From Kitasatospora paranensis (GTDB lineage Bacteria > Actinomycetota > Actinomycetes > Streptomycetales > Streptomycetaceae): a stretch of DNA of 64,000 bases. Position numbers and translations under genes: made by a program. Below are positions 19,276-28,854 of this stretch, piece after piece. Location of the stretch: NCBI RefSeq assembly GCF_039544005.1, contig NZ_BAABKV010000001.1:372001-436000 (forward strand), given 5' to 3'. How positions within the stretch are numbered: position 1 is the stretch's first letter; every line of letters begins with the position of its first letter. The notes below the pieces were generated by a model. That model saw only the letters and a program-made list of their open reading frames with translations, ran no database searches and had not been told where the DNA came from.

Positions 19276-20621
19276 CATGCCGAGGCTGCAACGTCGATGT
19301 GCAGGCATCCCTTACGGGCGGCGAGCGGCCATGCCGTGAAGCTCTCTCCGTGGGACTCCACGAAAATGCCGTGCCGGTGGGCGACGACGCCGATGGCCGG
19401 CTTCCCCAGCAGACGAGCCAGGACGTACGCGGCAGCCAGACTGGTGACGTCACGGATGGTGCCCAGCGGCAGAAGCGAACGGGTTTCGGCTATTGCTTCG
19501 TGCTCACCGGCTCTCAGCACGATCCTTGTCCCAGGCGAGACTCCGTGCGCGGTGATGGCGACGGCGATGTTGTCGAGATCATCGGAGCCCACGGCAGCCA
19601 GCGCCCTGGCACGGTTGAGGTGCAGCCGTTCGAGCACAGCCCGGTCGCCTCCGTGTCCCACCAACACCGGTATGCCCAGTGACCGCGCAAGTCGTGCATT
19701 CGGCGCGTGGGGATCCCGGTCCACACCGACGACGGGGACGCCCAGGCGCCTCAGCTCCCCGCACAGCCGAAGTCCGACCTGGCCCGTGCCGACCACGATC
19801 ACGTGCCCGGACCGGGGCACGGTGCGGGGCCCGATCAATCCGACAAGCTGGGGGCCGAGCATCCGGTCGACGACGCCCGCGGTGAACATCGCGCTGAAGA
19901 CGATCGTGCTCAGCATCAGCACGCTCGCCACCACCTGGTAGGCAGAAGAGTGGGGCGGGGCGGCTGCCGGGCCGACCGTGGCGACCACGCGGGCGGCGTC
20001 GAAAAGCGCCTCCGCCGCCGGGTGCCCGAGACTGGTGAGCCACGCCCAGTCGCCGAGCAATGCTGCGAGCATGCCGGCCATGCCGGCGAGCATGAGCCGA
20101 GCACCTGCGTCATGCGGCTGCCCGGTCAGCCTGTCCAGACGGGAGCGCCATTGGACCCGCTCGGGCGTCCAGTGCTCGGCACGTACGTCGGTGCCAGACA
20201 CCCGGACCGCCCGCGTCAGAGGACCCTGGCGGTACAGGGCTGCAATGGCCACGTCGACACAGGGCCCGGCAAGGGCCGGGGCGACCAGATCGGCCGGCGA
20301 GGTGACGTCGCACTGCGGTAGTAGGCGGAGCAGCTCATCCGCCATCGTGCGGTCGAAGATCGTCACGACGATGGGGATGCCGGTGGAGATGTGGGCGAGG
20401 GCCAGTGCATACCGCAGGGCTGCGGCATCCTCGTGGAGTAGCACCGCGATTCCTGTGGGTTCTGGTGACAGCGCAGCGTGGAGGTCCTCGTCACGGGGTT
20501 GCGTGAGGTGCAGGACGGCATGCTCGTCCTCGCGCAGTGACGCGCACACCCGGCGGGCGAGGTTGGTCTCTCCGATGACGACGAAGGAACGAGTGCCGTC
20601 GGGGGTGGGGACGTGGTTCAT
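19275..20621 (-). CDS. NAD-binding (TrkA-N/RCK) potassium-channel-like protein
   Basis: The 448-residue protein has an N-terminal Rossmann-like domain starting FVVIGETNLARRVCASL and two hydrophobic segments in the middle (LMLAGMAGMLAALLGDW and VVASVLMLSTIVFSAMFTAG). A second Rossmann domain starts VIVVGTGQVGLRLCGELRRL, with LVGHGGDRAVLERL downstream. This matches RCK-domain proteins that gate or form potassium channels at the membrane, although I do not see a canonical GYG selectivity filter between the helices. It may therefore be a regulatory or degenerate channel. ATG 20621 is a good start; the gene is a single unit. Confidence 0.8.
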   Translation of the reverse strand: MNHVPTPDGTRSFVVIGETNLARRVCASLREDEHAVLHLTQPRDEDLHAALSPEPTGIAVLLHEDAAALRYALALAHISTGIPIVVTIFDRTMADELLRLLPQCDVTSPADLVAPALAGPCVDVAIAALYRQGPLTRAVRVSGTDVRAEHWTPERVQWRSRLDRLTGQPHDAGARLMLAGMAGMLAALLGDWAWLTSLGHPAAEALFDAARVVATVGPAAAPPHSSAYQVVASVLMLSTIVFSAMFTAGVVDRMLGPQLVGLIGPRTVPRSGHVIVVGTGQVGLRLCGELRRLGVPVVGVDRDPHAPNARLARSLGIPVLVGHGGDRAVLERLHLNRARALAAVGSDDLDNIAVAITAHGVSPGTRIVLRAGEHEAIAETRSLLPLGTIRDVTSLAAAYVLARLLGKPAIGVVAHRHGIFVESHGESFTAWPLAARKGCLHIDVAASA

Positions 20622-20940
20622 ATCGTGTCAGCTCAGTGCCCGGCCCGGTGGTGCGACGGTCTGATGGGTCTCCCGGCGGGTGGGTGCACGACCCAGGCAT
20701 GGCTGACGCACCCTGTACGGACCCGACTCGGTTCACGAACCTGACACACCGTCACAATCCTCGAAGTCCGGGCCTCCGAGGCACAGTCACTCTTCACCCC
20801 TGGAATGTTGCAGGTGATGGGCAGCCAGGGTACTTCCAGCTTTCCATAATCCCGTGCGCACTATCGAAAGTTGCCATGGATCCTTATGCGCAGTGTGGGG
20901 AATTTTGTCCGGACATGGCTGCTGGCGGCAGGGTGGGGCT
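20622..20940. other. Intergenic with lower GC, probable promoter area
   Basis: This stretch upstream of the NAD-binding gene is visibly less GC-rich than the surroundings and contains a short inverted repeat, GGTTC-AC-GAACC, near 20730. No gene was recognised. Confidence 0.35.
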
Positions 20941-21117
20941 GTGACTACGTTGACGGTGTTGCGGCGACTCGCGGACATGACGTCTGACGACGCAGGCGGC
21001 TTCATGGCGCGTTCGATCCACCTGCTTCCCGGCTCCGTGCCGACCTCTACGGACAGACGGGATTTCCCCGAAATCGGTACAGCCCGGGCCCGTCGGCGTG
21101 TGACGGTCCAGAACTGA
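20941..21117 (+). CDS. Small ORF, 58 residues, unknown
   Basis: GTG 20941 is preceded by a G-rich stretch that could act as ribosome site. The product starts MTTLTVLRRLADMTSDDAGG and contains RSIHLLPGSVPTSTDRRDF and a basic end. Codon use is moderately biased. I do not recognise it, and no neighbour supports it. It could equally be a chance frame. Confidence 0.3.
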   Translation: MTTLTVLRRLADMTSDDAGGFMARSIHLLPGSVPTSTDRRDFPEIGTARARRRVTVQN

Positions 21118-21776
21118 CGCTCAGTGGACATGGCCTTGGCCAACCGGCCACGGGGCCGGCGAACGGCACAAGAATGGGTCCCGCCTGCCGGCAGGCAGCC
21201 ATGGACACTCCGCGGCGATGGGCCGGCTGTGGGCGCGGTTCCCGCAGGATTTACGGACACCGGGTGAGGTGAAGCATGGCAGCCGATCGTCCTGAGCACG
21301 GGGCTTTGGTGGTGCACTACTCGAACGTTCGCCGGGTGGGCCGGGTGGTTGCAGCCGGTGGCCCGTGGTGGCGTCTGTGGCCACCACGGACGCATGTTCA
21401 CTGGAGTGATGGAGTAGTCGATGCGTGGCGGGCGGGAATGTGGACTGTCTGCCCCAAATCCGGCGGCCGGTAGCCGAGGCCTGTCGGCAGGGTGGGCGGG
21501 TCCACGTGGAAGGGAGAACACGCCGGTCCGGAGCTGCAGCGCCCCCAGGGCCCAGCCGCCTCGCCTCCGGCGGTCGCTTCTCCACCACCGCGGCCACGCC
21601 GTCGTAGCAGATCCGAGTGTCATCGCTCTGGGCGACGTCGCGGTTGGACCCCGCTCCGTGGCGGACCCTGGACAGCAGCTGTCTGTGAGGTCCGGGGAGA
21701 TGCTTGACGTTTCGGTCTGGGACTTGCTTGACGGTGTCTCGCGTGATGTCTGACGGTTCCAGGTGATGCTTGCCGG
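21118..21776. other. Long non-coding stretch
   Basis: About 660 bases with only Arg/Pro-rich frames on both strands and no recognisable gene. It lies next to the IS481-like tail and probably contains the non-coding end of that element and other debris. Confidence 0.4.
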
Positions 21777-21962
21777 TCAGCGGAAGTCGGCGATGTAGCG
21801 GGCGACGGGACCGCCTCTGCGGGGGTGGGTGGAGATCTCGACGTCGCCGTCGAGGACGCGAAGGCAGGTGTCCTCGATGACCACGGTGACGGTCTTGCCG
21901 GCGTGTGCGACGCCTGGGCTCCACCACCGCACGGAACCGATGCTCGACCATCCAGTCCTCAT
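21777..21962 (-). mobile_element. IS481-type integrase, C-terminal fragment
   Basis: The 61-residue frame reads VAHAGKTVTVVIEDTCLRVL, then DGDVEISTHPRR. This resembles the beta-strand-rich C-terminal tail of IS481-type transposases, where a cell-wall-like VxAGxxVxVxxE block precedes the end. The catalytic DDE domain is missing upstream. Assignment is tentative. Confidence 0.42.
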
Positions 21963-22476
21963 CGCCCGCCCCGGCAGGTTCCGCCATCTCGCCCATGCCA
22001 GTGCAACGAGCCGAACCGTTAAGAGCGCGGTGGTGAACCGGTCTGCAGCTCGATGACCAGCAGCTTTCGGGTGGTGGCGGTGTCGGGGTGGCTGACTGCG
22101 GGCAACCAGCGGAGGGTGCGTCAGGTTGTGGAGGTGCGGAGTGCCGTCGGTGATCGCTTTGCTGGAAGTCCGGGAGGCGCGGGCCCAAAGGGTGACGGGG
22201 CGTCATCAGCACCGGCCGTTGTGGAGGAACCCGTGCGTGTGGCCGGGACACTGCCCGCGGGTCCGGTGCTGCGGGACGGTTATGACGCCCGGCCGCCGGC
22301 CTGGCAGGCGGGGCTGGGAGCCGATGTGCTGTGCGGGGCCTACCGGCAGGGGTCACCGCCGAGCGGGTGTGGAAGACCACCTGCGCACAGGGGCGGCTCC
22401 CCTCCCACGGCTGTCCAGGGCGTGGGAGGAAGCGGTCGTGGGTGTGTCGGCAGCGGTGCCCAACCCGGTCGACGGT
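21963..22476. other. Non-coding stretch
   Basis: About 510 bases with no recognisable gene on either strand, between the IS481-like tail and the small gene coupled to the ATP-binding protein. Confidence 0.4.
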
Positions 22477-22704
22477 TCAGTGCGCGGCTGCGGCAGCGGG
22501 ATCGGTGCGTCGGTCCTGGATGAGGTCGGCCCACCGGCGGGCCGTACGGGACCACATCCGGTCGGTGTCTGCTTTCGCCTCGTCGAGCTGGGACAGAATC
22601 TCTTGCGGTTGAAGCTGCGCGGCGGGAGCGGGGTGGCACCAGGGCAGTAGGCGGTGCGGCGCTGGACGGCCGGTCCGCTGCGAGAGGCGCGGGTGGAGGT
22701 TCAC
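22477..22704 (-). CDS. Small helical protein coupled to the ATP-binding gene
   Basis: GTG 22704 overlaps the TGA of the ATP-binding gene in a GTGA junction, which is good evidence that this 75-residue frame is translated. The N-terminal half is Pro/Arg-rich. The C-terminal half is a probable amphipathic helix (QPQEILSQLDEAKADTDRMW, then RTARRWADLIQDR). No family is recognised. Translational coupling with an anti-sigma-type ATPase suggests a partner or antagonist in the same regulatory circuit, but that is inference. Confidence 0.5.
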   Translation of the reverse strand: MNLHPRLSQRTGRPAPHRLLPWCHPAPAAQLQPQEILSQLDEAKADTDRMWSRTARRWADLIQDRRTDPAAAAAH

Positions 22705-23150
22705 GCGTGGGACAGCCTGAGCATCTGGGGCTGCGCTGGATCGATCGCCGGGGGCGGGCAGGGGGCGGCTGGGCATTGTGCGGCGTCCGGGAGAAGGGTG
22801 GCTCGCACCCGTGCCGTGGCACGGGTGGTGCCGTCCGCTTCGCGCCGCAGGAGCACGTGCTCGGAGAGGGCGGACACCATGAGCAGGCCTCGTCCTCGGA
22901 GGCCTTCCAGGTCGCCCCACGCGCCGTCACCTGGGATGACCGGGAGGTGGGGCAGAGGCAGGGTCGTGCCCGTGTCGACGACTTCTATCTCCAGGGTGTC
23001 GCTGCAGTGGTGGAGGCGGACGGCCATGTCGTCGCCACCGTGTTCTGCGGCGTTGGCCACCAGTTCGGCGAGGACGACGATCGGGTCGTCGGCCGCCAGG
23101 CCCCATGCGGTCAGCAGCCGCGTTGAGCAGGATCGTACAAGGTGTGCCAT
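22701..23150 (-). CDS. ATP-binding protein, anti-sigma regulatory factor type
   Basis: The 149-residue protein has the HATPase_c_2 pattern of Streptomyces RsbW-like proteins: the N-box VVLAELVANAAEHGG near residue 28 and the G-rich LEIEVVDTGTTLP and GLRGRGLLMVSALS blocks for ATP binding. Such proteins bind sigma factors or anti-sigma antagonists, or act as stand-alone kinase domains in the cytosol. Streptomyces genomes contain dozens, mostly uncharacterised. ATG 23150 gives the usual length. The stop overlaps the start of a 75-residue gene. No sigma factor lies nearby. Confidence 0.82.
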   Translation of the reverse strand: MAHLVRSCSTRLLTAWGLAADDPIVVLAELVANAAEHGGDDMAVRLHHCSDTLEIEVVDTGTTLPLPHLPVIPGDGAWGDLEGLRGRGLLMVSALSEHVLLRREADGTTRATARVRATLLPDAAQCPAAPCPPPAIDPAQPQMLRLSHA

Positions 23151-23386
23151 CTCGCTGGTCGCTGCGAGCAGGAAGACTGCGGTTCGGCATCGTCCGCTGT
23201 GGCGGGGGTCGGGACGGGCGGGCTGGCGTGGGGCTGGCGGTGCATCGGGATTCTCCTCCCGGGTCGTCCTCTCCGGGGCTGTCTGCGGGTCGCGGCGATG
23301 ATGGAGGGGACGTGTGCTGGTGGTTCGGGGTGGGCGGTGGGCTGAACGGCGCGGGGGTGCCGGACAGCCGACCGCCCGCCGGGGAC

Positions 23387-23422
23387 GCCGGGGGCGCCGG
23401 GGGCGCCGGGGGCGCCGGGGGT
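23387..23422. repeat. Four tandem copies of a 9-base unit
   Basis: The unit GCCGGGGGC is repeated four times (the last copy ends in T) just past the stop of the S15 peptidase gene. It may be a slippage product and could affect transcript ends. Confidence 0.8.
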
Positions 23423-23425
23423 CGG

Positions 23426-25588
23426 CTAGCCTCCGAGTGCGTCGGATCCGGTGGTCACGGGCAGGGTGACCGAACTGAATCCGGTGAGGGCGCCGAGGGT
23501 GGTGGGGTCGTTGTTGGCCCCGGTGTAGTGCGGCGTGTAGGTGGTGTTGGCGAAGATCGACACCTGCTCGTTGTCGGTGGCCAGGAGGACCACACCGATG
23601 CGGTGGCCCTTGGGGACGGTGTAGTTGGTCGGCTCGGCCTTCCAGGTCACGGTGGTGGGCTGGCCGTCGACGACGATGGCCTGGTGCCGGTCACCCATCC
23701 AGTGGCGGATGTCCGCCCAGCCCCGTGTGATGACGTTGTACTTGTAGTTCTCGGGTGTGGTACGGAAGAAGATGCTGTACGGGCTGACGCAGGGGTCGTT
23801 GCCGGCGATGCTCTGCCCGGTGCAGAGCTTCTGGGATGCCCTGGTGTCCGTGTCGTACCGGGTGTCCGGCGTGTAGTAGTTGTTGCTCTGCGGGCCGTAG
23901 TCGACGAGCAGGGCCGTCAGGTACGGAGAGGGGCCGTTGAGGGCCGCGTTGACGGTGAAGGACGGCGCACCCTGCAGGGTGACGTCCCGGTCGAGGGCGG
24001 GTGACAGGTAGGCCAGGGACTGGGCGTTGCTGGCCCCGTCGGGGTCAATGAGGTTGCCCGTGGTCTTCGTGACGCCGTCGTCGGTCAGCTGCTGGCGCAC
24101 GAACGGCAGCTTCGCGTTCTTGCCGAGGGAGCCGTCGGAATTGAAGGTGAGCTTGACCCCGGCGGTGCCGGCCGCGGGCCAGCTGTCCTGGGTGGTCCAG
24201 CTGGTGAGGTCGGGTCCCTGCACATCGGCCTTAGGCTGGTCCAGGACGTGGTTGTCCACGTCGTCGAGCCAGTAGTCGAACCACTGGTGGACCTGGCGGA
24301 CGTAGTCGTAGGGGCGCTGGTTGTAGGGCCGGTAGTGCAGGCCCTGGGTCACCCAGAGCTTGCTCGGGACGTGGGCGTTCTGGAGGGCCTGCCAGTAGCT
24401 GACCGACTGGCTGGGGCGGACCACCGGATCGTTCACGCCCTGGACGAGGAAGACGCTGGGCTGGTCCGCGGTGACCTTGGCGGTGTAGTTGCGCGCGTCC
24501 CAGTAGGCGTTGCGCTGGCCTGTGTCGCGCTCGAGATGGGCAGTGACGTTCGAGGCGATAGCGTCGTTGCAGCTGTGGCGGTCCGGTCCGGTGCTCACGT
24601 AGGTGGCGAGGTTGTCCAGGTCGTAGCCCTTGGAGCCGGACGGATTGGTGACGACGCCGTCGAACCGGGTGTAGTCGTACCAGTCGGCGATGCCGGCGAC
24701 GGACAGGATGGTCTTGAGGCCCTGGGGCTTGGCGGCGGCGCCTTCGATGGACAGGGCGCCGTCGTAGGACTTGCCCTTGAGGGCGACCTTGCCGTTCGAC
24801 CAGTCGGCGGCGGTGATCTCGTTGCCGTTCTCGCCGTAGCCGGTGGCGCGGCCGTTCAGCCAGTCGATTGCGGCCGTGATCCCGGCCTGCTCCGATGCGC
24901 TGCCGGGGTCGACGCAGCCCTGCGAGTTGCCGGTGCCCACGGCGTCGAGGTCGGCGACGGCGTAGCCGCGCGGGACGAAGTAGTTGTCGAAGTAGGCCTC
25001 ATAGGTCATGTCCCACTTGGCGTCGGCCGGCACCGTGGGGTCGGCGGTCGCGGTGACGGGCAGGTCCTCCCGGTTGGGGTTGTCGGCCCCCGAGGCGTCG
25101 GCGAAGATCTTGTCGATCTGTTGCTGGATGGCCTGGCCGAGCGGCGGCGTGGCGTCCTGCGCGAAGGTGTTCGCGTGGCGGCCGAGTGTGTCGCTGGCGT
25201 GCCCGTTGTACGGGCTCGGCTCGATGATGGTCGAGATCGTGACACCCGGCAGGGTCTTGGGCCGCTTCAGGCGCAGTTGCACCCGGGCGGGCGTGCCGTC
25301 CGGCCGTTTGGCCCCTGACACGATGTTGATCGTCTGGGTGATCGCCTGGGACAGGTCGCACTGCGGCATGGTCTCGGGCTGTGGGGCTGCCTGTTTGGCC
25401 TGGCTGGCCAGGGCCGACTTGCGATCGGCTGCGACGGCGGCGACGTTGCCTTGGTCGCAGATCTTCGTGTCCGGGTTCTGGACCTGGGGGGCCGCCGGCA
25501 CTGGTTCCGCGGCTGCGGCAGCGGTGCCGGACGCCGTGAGCGTTCCGGCGATCGCGACACCGATGAGTCTTCTGTGAAGGGGTCTCAT
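23426..25588 (-). CDS. Secreted S15 X-prolyl dipeptidyl-peptidase-like enzyme (copy 1)
   Basis: The 720-residue protein starts with a signal peptide (MRPLHRRLIGVAIAGTL, cleavage after an Ala-rich stretch near residue 28). The alpha/beta-hydrolase core carries the nucleophile elbow GKSYDGAL (Ser near residue 274), the acid in FLVQGVNDPVV and the histidine in TQGLHYRPYN. The C-terminal jelly-roll ends SSVTLPVTTGSDALGG. S15 enzymes release Xaa-Pro dipeptides from peptide N termini, here outside the cell. ATG 25588 fits the signal peptide; further in-frame residues upstream do not. It is downstream of the peptide-transporter operon on the same strand, 154 bases from its last gene, with its own hairpin and palindromic operator in between. 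A close paralogue is encoded at 33.3-35.3 kb. Confidence 0.88.
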   Translation of the reverse strand: MRPLHRRLIGVAIAGTLTASGTAAAAAEPVPAAPQVQNPDTKICDQGNVAAVAADRKSALASQAKQAAPQPETMPQCDLSQAITQTINIVSGAKRPDGTPARVQLRLKRPKTLPGVTISTIIEPSPYNGHASDTLGRHANTFAQDATPPLGQAIQQQIDKIFADASGADNPNREDLPVTATADPTVPADAKWDMTYEAYFDNYFVPRGYAVADLDAVGTGNSQGCVDPGSASEQAGITAAIDWLNGRATGYGENGNEITAADWSNGKVALKGKSYDGALSIEGAAAKPQGLKTILSVAGIADWYDYTRFDGVVTNPSGSKGYDLDNLATYVSTGPDRHSCNDAIASNVTAHLERDTGQRNAYWDARNYTAKVTADQPSVFLVQGVNDPVVRPSQSVSYWQALQNAHVPSKLWVTQGLHYRPYNQRPYDYVRQVHQWFDYWLDDVDNHVLDQPKADVQGPDLTSWTTQDSWPAAGTAGVKLTFNSDGSLGKNAKLPFVRQQLTDDGVTKTTGNLIDPDGASNAQSLAYLSPALDRDVTLQGAPSFTVNAALNGPSPYLTALLVDYGPQSNNYYTPDTRYDTDTRASQKLCTGQSIAGNDPCVSPYSIFFRTTPENYKYNVITRGWADIRHWMGDRHQAIVVDGQPTTVTWKAEPTNYTVPKGHRIGVVLLATDNEQVSIFANTTYTPHYTGANNDPTTLGALTGFSSVTLPVTTGSDALGG

Positions 25589-25617
25589 ATGTGGAGTTTT
25601 GCAGGCAGATGAACGGC

Positions 25618-25640
25618 TATGGAAATGCCAATGTTCCATA
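25618..25640. promoter_or_regulatory. Palindromic operator candidate, TATGGAA-N9-TTCCATA
   Basis: A perfect 7-base inverted repeat with a 9-base spacer lies 30 bases upstream of the S15 copy 1 start. The same half-site appears upstream of the transporter operon (31676-31701) and of S15 copy 2 (33234-33240). Spacing and symmetry fit a LysR-type or other dimeric regulator. Confidence 0.6.
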
Positions 25641-25664
25641 CCCTTGCATTCCACAGAAGGCAAT

Positions 25665-25698
25665 CGGCCCGGTTTTCCGCATGCGGACAACCGGGCCG
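25665..25698 (-). terminator. Hairpin between transporter operon and S15 gene
   Basis: The arms CGGCCCGGTT and AACCGGGCCG enclose a 14-base loop, itself partly self-complementary. It lies 45 bases after the stop of the second ATPase gene and could end or attenuate the operon before the S15 gene. Confidence 0.5.
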
Positions 25699-25742
25699 GG
25701 ATATGGATGGCGGCGCGCCCTCAGGAGCGGCCTTGAATGGTG

Positions 25743-26756
25743 TCAGGCGAGCGCGCGGGTGCCCGTCTGGCCCGGAGTGCCGGGGACGGCGTGGGGAAAG
25801 TGGCAGGCCACCGAGTGGCCGGGGGCCAGCTCCCTCAGGGCCGGGGGCTGCTGTGCGCAGAGGTCGGTGGCCTTCCAGCAGCGGGTACGGAAGCGGCAGC
25901 CCGACGGTGGGTCAGCGGGGCTGGGAACCTCTCCGGCGAGGCGTATCCGCTCGCGGCTGCGATGGGCCGCCGCGCCGGGATCGGCGTCCGGGACGGCCGA
26001 CAGCAGCGCATGGGTGTAGGGGTGCAGAGGGCCGGCGTAGAGGCTGTCCCGCTCGGCGATCTCGACGATGCTGCCCAGGTACATGACGGCGACGCGCTGG
26101 GAGAAGTTGCGCACCACGGCGAGGTCGTGGGCGATGAACAGGAAGGCGATCCCGAGTTCTCGGCGCAGGCGCCTCATCAGATTGACGACCTGTGCCTGCA
26201 CGGACACGTCGAGGGCCGATACGGGCTCGTCGGCCACGATGAGTTTCGGTTCGACGGCAAGGGCGCGGGCGATTCCGATGCGCTGGCGCTGGCCGCCGGA
26301 GAACTCGTGCGGGAATCGGTTGGCGTGCTCCGGGCGCAGCCCGACGAGTTCGAGGAGTTCCTCGACCTTCGCGCGCCGCTGGGCGGGCGGCGCGGTGTTG
26401 CTGACCTCCATCGGCATGGAGATGATCTGGCGCACCGTCTGGCGCGGGTTCAGGGACGAGTAGGGGTCCTGGAAGATCATCTGGATCTGGGAGCGGACCG
26501 GTGCGAGCCGGCGCCGCGAGGCGTGGGTGATGTCCTCGCCTCGGTAGAGCACCTGCCCGGAGGTCGGCTCCAGGAGCCGCGCGACGAGCTGGCCGGTGGT
26601 GGACTTGCCGCACCCGGACTCGCCGACGAGGCCGAGACTCTCGCCCCGGTCGAGGGTGAAGTCGACGCCGGTGACGGCCTGTACCGTGGCCCGGTGGACT
26701 CGGAAGTGCTTGGTGAGGCCTCGGACGTCCAGCAAGGGGGTCTGGGAGGGTGTCAT
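25743..26756 (-). CDS. Oligopeptide ABC transporter ATPase (OppF/DppF type)
   Basis: The 337-residue ATPase energises peptide uptake on the inner face of the membrane. Walker A is [16 protein letters not shown] near residue 44, the signature is [15 protein letters not shown], and Walker B is [15 protein letters not shown]. The C-terminal [21 protein letters not shown] is the Cys-rich oligopeptide-transporter tail with its cluster-like cysteines. Its ATG overlaps the TGA of the first ATPase gene (ATGA). It is the last gene of the five-gene operon permease, binding protein, permease, ATPase, ATPase. Confidence 0.92.
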   Translation of the reverse strand: MTPSQTPLLDVRGLTKHFRVHRATVQAVTGVDFTLDRGESLGLVGESGCGKSTTGQLVARLLEPTSGQVLYRGEDITHASRRRLAPVRSQIQMIFQDPYSSLNPRQTVRQIISMPMEVSNTAPPAQRRAKVEELLELVGLRPEHANRFPHEFSGGQRQRIGIARALAVEPKLIVADEPVSALDVSVQAQVVNLMRRLRRELGIAFLFIAHDLAVVRNFSQRVAVMYLGSIVEIAERDSLYAGPLHPYTHALLSAVPDADPGAAAHRSRERIRLAGEVPSPADPPSGCRFRTRCWKATDLCAQQPPALRELAPGHSVACHFPHAVPGTPGQTGTRALA

Positions 26757-27770
26757 GCGCTGCTCCGGGCGTCGAGCTGGTCCGTGAAAAGGCGCTTTTG
26801 GGTGACCAGCGGCAGGTGGCAGGCCGCGGCGTGCCCGGCGGGCGCGAGGAGTGGGCGCCGGTCGCGGCAGGCGGCGCCGACCAGCTCGGTGTGCGGGCAG
26901 CGGGGGCGAACGCGCAGCCGGCCTGCAGGTTGAGCAGATCCGGCGGGGAGCCTTCGATGGGCGGCAGGTCGGCGTCGGGGTCGGAGTCGAGTCTCGGGAC
27001 CGAGCCGAGCAGGCCGCAGGTGTAGGGGTGCTGCGGTGTGCCGAGGACTTCTCGGACGGTGCCGCGTTCCGCGGCGCGGCCGGCGTACATGACGAGGACG
27101 TCGTCTGCGCTTTCGGCGACGATGCCGAGGTCGTGGGTGATGAAGACGACGGCGGTGCCGAGGTCGCGCTTGATCTCCGCGAAGAGGTCGAGGATCTGCG
27201 CCTGCACGGTGACGTCCAGGGCGGTGGTGGGTTCGTCGGCGATGAGGACGTCGGGCTCGCACATCAGCGCCATGGCGATCATGGCGCGCTGGCGCATGCC
27301 GCCGGAGAACTGGTGGGCGTAGCTGTCGGCCCGTAGCTGGGGTTGGGGGATGCCGACGCGGTCGAGCATCTGGACGGCGCGCCTGCGGGCTGCGCTGCGG
27401 GGTTGGCCGGTGTGGCGGCGGTAGGCGTCAGCGAGTTGTTCGCCGACGGTGTAGTGCGGGGAGAGGGCGGTGAGCGGGTCCTGGAAGATCATGGCGATGC
27501 GTCGTCCGCGGACGCGTCGCATGTCCCTGTCGGTGGCGCCGGCGAGCTGGATGCCGTCGAGGGTGATGGAGCCGGTGATGACGGTCTTGCGCGGGTCGTG
27601 GAGGCCGAGGACGGCCAGGAGGTGACGGATTTCCCTGATCCGGATTCGCCGACGATGGCGAGTGTCTTCTGGCGTTGGAGGTCGAAGCTGAGGCCGTCGA
27701 CCGCGGTCACCTCGCCGTCCTTGGTGGCGAAGCGGACCGTCAGGTCGGTGACGGACAGGAGAGGGCTCAT
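26753..27770 (-). pseudogene. Oligopeptide ABC transporter ATPase (OppD/DppD type), two frameshifts
   Basis: The parts of one OppD-type ATPase lie in three frames: Walker [15 protein letters not shown], then [16 protein letters not shown], signature FSGGMRQRAMIAMAL and Walker [17 protein letters not shown], then the Cys-containing tail [17 protein letters not shown]. Shifts sit at GG 27621 and the G5 run 26902-26906. One extra base at each restores an ordinary protein of about 339 residues. Because both ends keep their ATGA overlaps with neighbours, the gene was recently intact and is probably intact in the organism. It forms a heterodimer with the following ATPase. Confidence 0.85.
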
Positions 27771-28783
27771 GAGGCACGCACCCGGGGGTCGATGACGGCA
27801 TAGGCGATGTCGACGACGACGGTGAACAGGACGAGGGCGGCGGCTGCGACGAGGGTGACGGCCATCATGGCGGGGAGGTCCTGTTCGGTGACGGACTTGA
27901 CGGCGAGTTGTCCGATGCCGGGGATGTTGAAGGTCGTCTCAGTGATGAGGGCACCGCCGAAGAGGACGCCGAGGTCGAGGCCGAGGAGTGTGACGATCGG
28001 GGTGAGGGCTCCGCGGAAGGCGTACTTGAAGAAGACGGTGTGCTGGGGCAGGCCCTTGGCGCGGGCGGTGCGCACGTACTCCTCGCCCAGGGTGTCGATC
28101 ATGGAGGAGCGGGTGTAGCGGGAGTAGGTGGCGATGTAGATGATCGCGCAGACGGCCCAGGGAAGTATGAGGCCGCCGAACCAGGCGGCGGGGTCCTCGG
28201 TGAGCGGGACGTACTGGGGGCGCGGGAGCAGTCGGGTCTGGTCGACGAGGAGGTAGGTGGCGACGATGCCGAGCCAGTAGATCTGGACGGCGGCGCCGAC
28301 GAGGGCGAAGCCGGAGACGGCTTTGTCGAGCCAGGAGCCGCGGCGCCAGGCGGCGAGCATGCCGGCTCCAACGCCGACGGTGAGGAAGATGGCGACGACG
28401 CCGACGACGACGGATGCGGTGGCGGGGAACTTGGCGGTGATGAGGTCGAGGACGGGCTGCTGGTTGACGTAGGAGTACCCGAGGCACGGTGCGGGACAGG
28501 GGTTGTCGCCGATGGTGCGTCCGGCGAAGATGCCGCTGACGTACTGCCAGAACTGGAGGTAGACGGGCTGGTCGATGCCCATGTTGTGGCGGATGGTGGC
28601 GAGGGTTTCGGGGGTGCAGAGCTGGCCGCAGGCCATGCGTGCGGGGTCGCGCGGGATCTGGAAGAAGAGGAAGAAGGTCACCGCGGTGATGAGGAGAAGG
28701 ATGGCTGCGGCGCTGAGGAGTCGGCGGATGAGGTAGGAGGGCATGGGTTTCGCCTTCGGCGGTCGCTGGGCGGAGGCGGGCAT
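27767..28783 (-). CDS. Oligopeptide ABC transporter permease (OppB/DppB type)
   Basis: The 338-residue integral membrane protein starts with a helix near [20 protein letters not shown] and has about six membrane segments. The conserved cytoplasmic EAA-type loop reads [20 protein letters not shown], then [14 protein letters not shown], for contact with the ATPase. ATG 28783 or the internal ATG at 28741 may be the start. The latter begins directly before the first helix and is closer to family practice. The stop overlaps the ATPase start by four bases. It lies 71 bases after the binding-protein gene. Confidence 0.9.
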   Translation of the reverse strand: MPASAQRPPKAKPMPSYLIRRLLSAAAILLLITAVTFFLFFQIPRDPARMACGQLCTPETLATIRHNMGIDQPVYLQFWQYVSGIFAGRTIGDNPCPAPCLGYSYVNQQPVLDLITAKFPATASVVVGVVAIFLTVGVGAGMLAAWRRGSWLDKAVSGFALVGAAVQIYWLGIVATYLLVDQTRLLPRPQYVPLTEDPAAWFGGLILPWAVCAIIYIATYSRYTRSSMIDTLGEEYVRTARAKGLPQHTVFFKYAFRGALTPIVTLLGLDLGVLFGGALITETTFNIPGIGQLAVKSVTEQDLPAMMAVTLVAAAALVLFTVVVDIAYAVIDPRVRAS

Positions 28784-28854
28784 GTGGTGGCCGGCCGGGC
28801 GCGTGGGCGGCGGGGATTCACCTGGCGCGCCCGGCCGGCTGTCTCGTGCGGCGG

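Noticed and set aside
21121..22380. Long minus-strand frame across the IS481-like tail
   Set aside because: Arg/His/Pro-rich composition and conflict with the recognisable fragment in another frame.
23387..23422. Possible CRISPR-like or regulatory repeat array
   Set aside because: Four contiguous 9-base units without spacers are a simple tandem repeat.
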